Source: Otis tarda (taxonomy: Eukaryota > Chordata > Aves > Otidiformes > Otididae). From it: a stretch of DNA of 64,000 bases. Below, piece after piece: positions 58,692 to 64,000 of the stretch. The notes under the pieces are model-generated. The model had not been told where the DNA came from. It saw nothing but the letters and a program-made list of their open reading frames with translations, and made no database searches. The translations under genes and the position numbers were made by a program. The first letter of the stretch is position 1; each line of letters opens with the position of its first letter. The DNA is taken from positions 140,257,053 through 140,321,052 of the forward strand of contig CM048552.1 of assembly GCA_026413225.1 (NCBI GenBank). The letters are read 5' to 3'.

Positions 58692-60556
58692 TGTCGTAGT
58701 TCAGCCCCCATCGGGACCAGACGATGCAGTCTCTCTCTCACTCCCCCCACCCTCCAAGAGAATAGGGAGAGATAATATAAGGAAAAATGTCTCGAGGTTT
58801 GAGATAAGGACAGGGAGAAATCCTTAAAGTTACCATCACGGGCAAAACAGACTGAACTTGGGGAAAACTATTAATTTATTACTACAAACAGCAGGATAAC
58901 GAGAAAGAGAACAAGATAACCTCCCTCCACCCCTCCCTCTTCCCAAGCTTAACATTATCTCTGCTACCTTCCCCCCACCGAGCGGCACAGGGGGGAAGAG
59001 GGAATGGGGGTTGCAGTCAGTTCATCGTTGTTTGACGCCGCTGCTTCATGGTCGAGGGAAGAACTCCTCACATTCCTCCCCTGCTCCAGCGTGGGGTCCC
59101 AGCCCTACGCCACAGTCCTTCCTGAAACTGCTCCGGCGTGGGTCATCTCTTCCATGGAGTGCAGTCCCTCAAGAACAGCTGCCCCAGCGGGCCCTCCACA
59201 GGCCACAGCCTCCTTCAAGCATCCACCTCCCCTGGTGTGGGGTCCTTCATGGGCTCCAAGTGGATCTCTGCTCCTCCATGGACCTCCATGGGCTGCAGAG
59301 GGACAACCTGCTCTACCATGGTCATCACCACAGGCTGCAGGGGAATCTTGGCCAGGAGCCGTATTACTTCTCCCCCACCTTCTTCACTGACCTTGGCGTC
59401 TGCAGCCGTTCCTTACAACAGGCTGGCAGATGTCTCTCAGGATCCTTTTTACATCTTATTCCCTTCTCATCTCCTCTCCACTTCTTGCAGCCAGGCCGGA
59501 CCGAGTCGGGCCCAGTCGGCTGCCTGGTGAGAGGCCAGAGGGCGAGGTCTGCAAGGCCCATGGGGCCTGCGCCTCCCCCTCTGCACCTCTGTTACAGAAA
59601 TCTGGAACGAAACTCCTTAACAGCAATGAGAAGTTAAGAAGCAGGCACTTCCTTATTGCAGCGCTGGGCGCACGGGGGATCGCTCCACCTAGCGTGCACA
59701 CCCATTTGATCAACAGCACGGTTTAAATACACATTAATTATACATATTAATTAAATTCCAAGAAATAATATGCATAACCATAAATTTTCTGAGAAACCAT
59801 TACATCATTTCCCCACCCACTTGCGCATGCCCAGTCTTCTGAGTTGAGGGTCTTTTGGTGGTCTCGGTAGTCGTCAAAACGCCCCCTCCTCAAATTTGCT
59901 GGTCAAACTCCTCCTTGAAATCTCCATATATGGTCTTGAGAACAGGTCGCAATGCTCCTTGGTTTTCCTGGCTCCAAAGTGATGGCTCAGGGCCTATTTC
60001 TGCAGGTGGGGTTTGGGGGTGTTTGGGACTTACCATTGTATTAAAGATATGCTAGGCTAGCTTCTAACAAATGCGTATTATAAGATCTCTAGGGTCCCAC
60101 TCCCTATGCGGCTACAGTTCTACGATTAATAAAATTATCTCATTAATCTCCCTTATCTCTATTGCCTCGATTCCCAGATTGAGATGGAGAGGGTAGGGGA
60201 TTTCTAGCAGCAAATTGGTGTCAGTGGCAGTTTCCTTATTTTAAGGTTATCATTTGTAATTACTGTTGATTCTTAACACTTCTATATTCTATGATTCATT
60301 TTAACTCCTAATATCTGCAACACCTCTGCCCCCACTCAGCTTCTTCACATCTTCTCTCTTTTTTTTTCTGTTTTCCCCTTCTTGAATATGTTATCGCAGA
60401 GGCGTTATCACGGAACATTCTGCTACCAATTGGCTCGGCCTTGGCCAGCAGCGGGTCCGCCCTAGGCCTGCCCGAGTCCACTCAACAAAGGGGAGCAACT
60501 TCTAGCAGTTTCCTACAGAAGCTACCACCTTGGGTCCCTCCTCACTAAACACAACA
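58692..60556 (-). mobile_element. ERVL-like solo LTR, copy 3 of 3, itself split by another LTR
   Basis: Sense end CGAACTACGACA at 58692; sense start near 60556, where the usual TGTTCTGG has become TGTTGTG. Without the nested insert (59590-60322 plus a 4-bp duplication) it is about 1.13 kb, the same as copies 38386 and 53645. It sits inside a plus-strand CR1. Flanks TACAT and TATGT match at 3 of 5 bases, so the duplication is worn or the boundary is a few bases off. Open frames across it are incidental. Confidence 0.88.
59590..60322 (-). mobile_element. Nested solo LTR (733 bp) inside the ERVL-like LTR
   Basis: Bounded by CCTC at 59586-59589 and 60323-60326. Ends TGTTACAG (left) and CTGCAACA (right) form a 7-of-8 inverted repeat. 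On the minus strand a TATTTAAA box (about 59724-59731) and an AATAAG near 59660 precede a U5-like end, so it reads on the minus strand. TG...CA ends with a 4-bp duplication fit a gammaretrovirus-like (ERV1) element. The shared CACCTCTG at both edges leaves the exact cut ambiguous by a few bases. It occurs once here. Confidence 0.85.
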
Positions 60557-61075
60557 TATGTCCAGCTCTGGAGCTCCCAACATAAGAGTGACATGGACCT
60601 GTTGGATGCAGTCCAGAAGAGGGCCACAAAGATGATAAGAGGGCTGGAGCACCTCTCCTATAAGGACAGACTGAGAGAGTTGGGGCTGTTCAGCCTGGAG
60701 AATAAAAGGCTCCGGGGAGACATTTTAGTGACCTTTAAATATTTTAAGGGAGCTTATAAGAAAGATGAGGACTAACATTTTTGCAGGGCCTGTTGTGAAA
60801 GGACAATCGTTTTAAACTAAAAGAGGGCAAATTTACACTAGATATAAGGAGGAAATTTTTTACTTTGAGGGTGATTAAACTCTGGAAGAGATTTCCTGGG
60901 GAGTTGGTAGATGCCCCATCCCTGGAAACATTCAAAGTCAGGCTGGACGGGGCTCTGAGCAACCTGATATAGTTGGAGATGTTCCTGCTTCCATATAGGG
61001 AGGTTGGACTAGATGACTTTTAAAGGTCCCTTCCAACCCAAACTGTTCTATGATTCTGTGATTCTATGATAAATA
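60557..61075 (+). mobile_element. CR1 LINE, segment 2 (3' part) with complete tail
   Basis: Continues the CR1 interrupted at 58692: 'ccagctctggagctcccaacataag', ORF2 C-terminus (60530-60775 frame with '[32 protein letters not shown]' in part, then a stop), 3' UTR, and the tail 'gttctatgattctgtgattctatgat'. The tail is well preserved. Confidence 0.93.
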
Positions 61076-64000
61076 TTACAGAATTAAAATTCTTGAAAAT
61101 TAAAAAAAAAAAAGAAAAAAATCCATATAATTTTAATTTCTAATTTCAGGAAAATTAAAAACATTGAGTTCTATTCATAAATTAACTCTATAGACCAACT
61201 TTGTTGTTGGCAGAATTAAGTGAAACCACAGAAATATGGCTATCAAAATAAAAAATGTTTGCAAATAGTCAAAATCAAAGTAACAGCTGTTAAATATTCT
61301 GTATGTCAAACTAAATTCAGATTTTAGAGCAGCTATATGAACTTTACCAATGTTTAGAGATCTGATAGTCCTTACCAATCAGTACTTGTGATCTATATCA
61401 AGGCTGCATGTTTAACTTCCACATAGGTTTTTTAATTTACAAGTCTTCTTATGTTAGTTCTCCTCCCTTCCCTCTCCTTTCTTCCTCTCTCTTTTCTTTC
61501 TTTTTCTTTTCATGTTTGGAACATCAACAGCTGACTGGTGTCATTGGGTACCTTAATTTGGTATTTATTGAGCTAATTAAAAGTTAAATGGTTCTTTTCA
61601 TATTCATGTACTCTTGGAGTACACCAATTTTCTCATCCTGAGGAGGCAGTCATGTGGTAGGTCCACAAGTGAAAAGAAGGCCCTTACTAGTTTTCCATAT
61701 CCAAATATCTGCACATCTTGAAAGAAACCTCTCTTGAGTAATCAGGAATTTGAAAACAATGTCTGTGTTTCAGGAGGCGTTGATATACAAATCAGCTTTC
61801 TTGTAACATCAAGTTTCATCCTCAAAGAGAGAAAAAAAAGAAAAAAACCCCTGAGTGATCAGAGTTTAAACTGTATTCCAGTAGCCTAGAGAGTAGGGCA
61901 TTGTTCTTACTCTTAGAAAAAGTAAGGATGCTTTATAGTTACTCATTTGATTTGTGCCTATCTGCAGCACAAATCACAGGATATGTTTCTTGCAGGGTTG
62001 GGTTGTTGTCTTTATTTGTTGAAATCAATCATGTGCCTCATCTGAACTGTACACTTTCAGATGTTTATAGGCAAATGCACTGAGATTCATGCATTACTGT
62101 AGAAGCAGACATGACTTCAGCACTAGCCTCAAAGTGAATGACGACTTCAGCAGACTTTCCACATTTTAGGAATCTTTTTAATAGTAGTTACAAGCCGTGT
62201 TACCTTAATACAAGGCTACAGCCTTATTCTACCTGGTATGATATTCACTCGTATTAAAAGTTTTATTTTTAACTTTTTGTCCTCTATGATGAGATAAATT
62301 GAGATCAAAGAAGTTGTCCTAGCAAAATATATGTATTTTTATTTTGCAAGATGCATTTGTTTGGAAATTATTACTTTAAATAACCATCACATGAATTGCC
62401 CCCCCCCCCCCCCCCGTGTTTCATCCTTATGGTAAACATTTGCTACTTTTTTTAGGCTGTCTTTGCTTCTGTTCCTTCTGTAACAGTATCTAAAATTCGA
62501 GGAATAAAAATAAAAATATTTTAAATGTTATTTAAGTGTGCTGTAATTCACCATTGCTCCCTATCACTTTAATATTTGAAATTTTTCTTTAAAAGTAAAC
62601 CTGCAGAGATGAAAAGTTCTTTTTATCTTGAGATTAAAAAAAAAACAAGAACAACATCACCACCACCACTTGTTAGTAAATTAAACCAAAAGAAGTAAAG
62701 TAATCCAGAATGAGAATGTCCAGAGTAGGAAACTTTCTTAGGCCTTTGTTTAAATATATTTAATCAGTGATTAAATTCTCAGGAGATATAGTTGCGTTTT
62801 GGATCCTTATCATGTTCATTCTGAACTTCAGGTAGTTCCCAATAAAAAACTCTCTAAATAATATGAAGTTATCATAAATTCTCTGAAAAATATATTTTTC
62901 ATAAATATGTCTTATCTGGGATGTCAACATTCACATTTCCAACCATTTATAAAGTCAGATATCATTTTACTTTGATAAAATCGGTAAGAAAAAAAAAATG
63001 CCTACTTTATCTAGTAGGTATTTAACTCTGAATTTTCTTGGTCAGGTCTGTACAAGCCTAAAAAATAAATTCATATTCTTGATTTGTAATATTCATTCCT
63101 TCTTGTATTATAGAACTATCCAGCTAGGATCTTAAAAAATATATATATTATTTTCATTTTTATTTTTGTCTGTTAATTACTTAACAGAAATACTTTTTTT
63201 CTTCTTTTTTTTTTTTTTTTCTTTCTGAGTGCTTACCTTTTGGACAAAGTACAGAATCACTCCACAGTACTTACATCACATAACTTATATGTGTCTATAC
63301 CTGAAGTAAAGCTAGAGAGAAGTGATTTCTTGGATATTTTATAGTCAAATTTTAAATGTGACTTAATATTTCCCTTGTAAATTAGTTTTTTAGAATTATG
63401 CTCTGGACAGGTCTTACAAGAAAGAAAGCTGAAATCTTTCAATAGGAGACTGCTTCTGTCTCCAAGGCGATGTTTTTCCCTCTGGCAGTCAGATGTGTAA
63501 ATCCAGTTTTGCTCTTGCATTATAGGCATTCAGCATGCCTTACTGAGACAAAATGTGTGACAGATGCTCTTGATAGAATGTTAAGTACCTGACTTGGCTT
63601 TTTAAAGTTCATTTTAATAGGTAAATAATACAGTCACAAAATATTTGTACTTAGTCTCACACTTAATCACTTCCAGTAAAATCAATATTTTCTTTCTGAA
63701 TTTAATAGGAGTCAGTCCAAATAACTAGGAAACCTCTATTAAAAAGCAGTAAGTGACATTTTGCTTACAATTTTATTCACACCACCTTCAAGCTCACTGC
63801 ACTATTCATGACCTCAGGGACTTGAATATATTCACCAGAAACAAAATTCCAATCTCTCAGCCTTAATCTGTGCCCATAGTGTTGCCTAACAGCTCTGCAC
63901 ACCACCTTCCTTCACACCCAAAAAAAAAAATTACTCTTTTGAGCCACAGTTACTTCTGAGGGAAATGTATTTTTGTATTTTATATGCCGTAATAAGTGTG
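61076..64000. other. AT-rich intergenic DNA to the window end
   Basis: No gene or repeat family recognised. It contains an A run at about 61101-61112, a pyrimidine-rich stretch at about 61455-61512, a C17 run at 62399-62415, and a T-rich run at about 63195-63220. Confidence 0.55.
62399..62415 (+). repeat. Poly(C) run, 17 nt
   Basis: Seventeen consecutive C on the plus strand in AT-rich surroundings. On the minus strand it is a G17 run. Confidence 0.95.

Overview
This window is a stretch of bird nuclear DNA with no recognisable host protein-coding or RNA gene. The avian assignment rests on its repeats. There are at least nine copies or fragments of CR1 (the chicken-repeat-1 LINE), many ending in the family's short ATTCTATGATTCTATGA-like tail. 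There are also several LTR types of the kind found in bird genomes, and one provirus whose primer binding site matches tRNA-Trp, as in avian alpharetroviruses. The species cannot be named from this sequence. The single-copy background is AT-rich, and I found no convincing exon series, tRNA, rRNA or CpG-island promoter in it.

Layout, left to right: a CR1 3' end (1-195); an old degraded CR1 (1671-2325); a TTCCC/GCACC satellite (3479-4143); a solo LTR beside a CR1 with broken reverse transcriptase (4932-6546); a GGAA/GGGA tract (6675-6843); CR1 fragments at 7394 and 15011; an ERVL-like LTR (11107-12002); and an inverted pair of related LTRs (21562-22702). Next comes a three-layer nest (23426-27495), in which a minus-strand CR1 is split by an 868-bp solo LTR and by a plus-strand CR1. 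A provirus (32495-38017) follows. Then come three copies of one 1.13-1.15 kb LTR family (38386, 53645, 58692), the best-preserved CR1 (40991-42715), another old CR1 (50061-51745), a CR1 that appears to have been split by a small inversion (56640-58047), and a second three-layer nest (58338-61075).

The most unusual object is the minus-strand provirus at 32495-38017. Its two 349-bp LTRs differ at only 7 positions by eye and are flanked by the 5-bp duplication CATTT, so it integrated fairly recently. Its interior is nonetheless a mosaic. It has a PBS for tRNA-Trp and a frameshifted gag, but no visible protease, reverse transcriptase or RNase H. It has two separate integrase-end/env-start junctions and two different env transmembrane remnants. 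It also carries a piece of another LTR family ending in a 25-nt A tract, and a further 315-bp LTR-like unit inside one env. Young LTRs around an old-looking mosaic suggest an element that was already defective and was mobilised by helper proteins.

Apart from gag, integrase and env remnants and CR1 reverse transcriptase remnants, all of them broken, nothing here appears to encode protein. The window is best read as a record of layered retroelement insertion in a gene-poor region.
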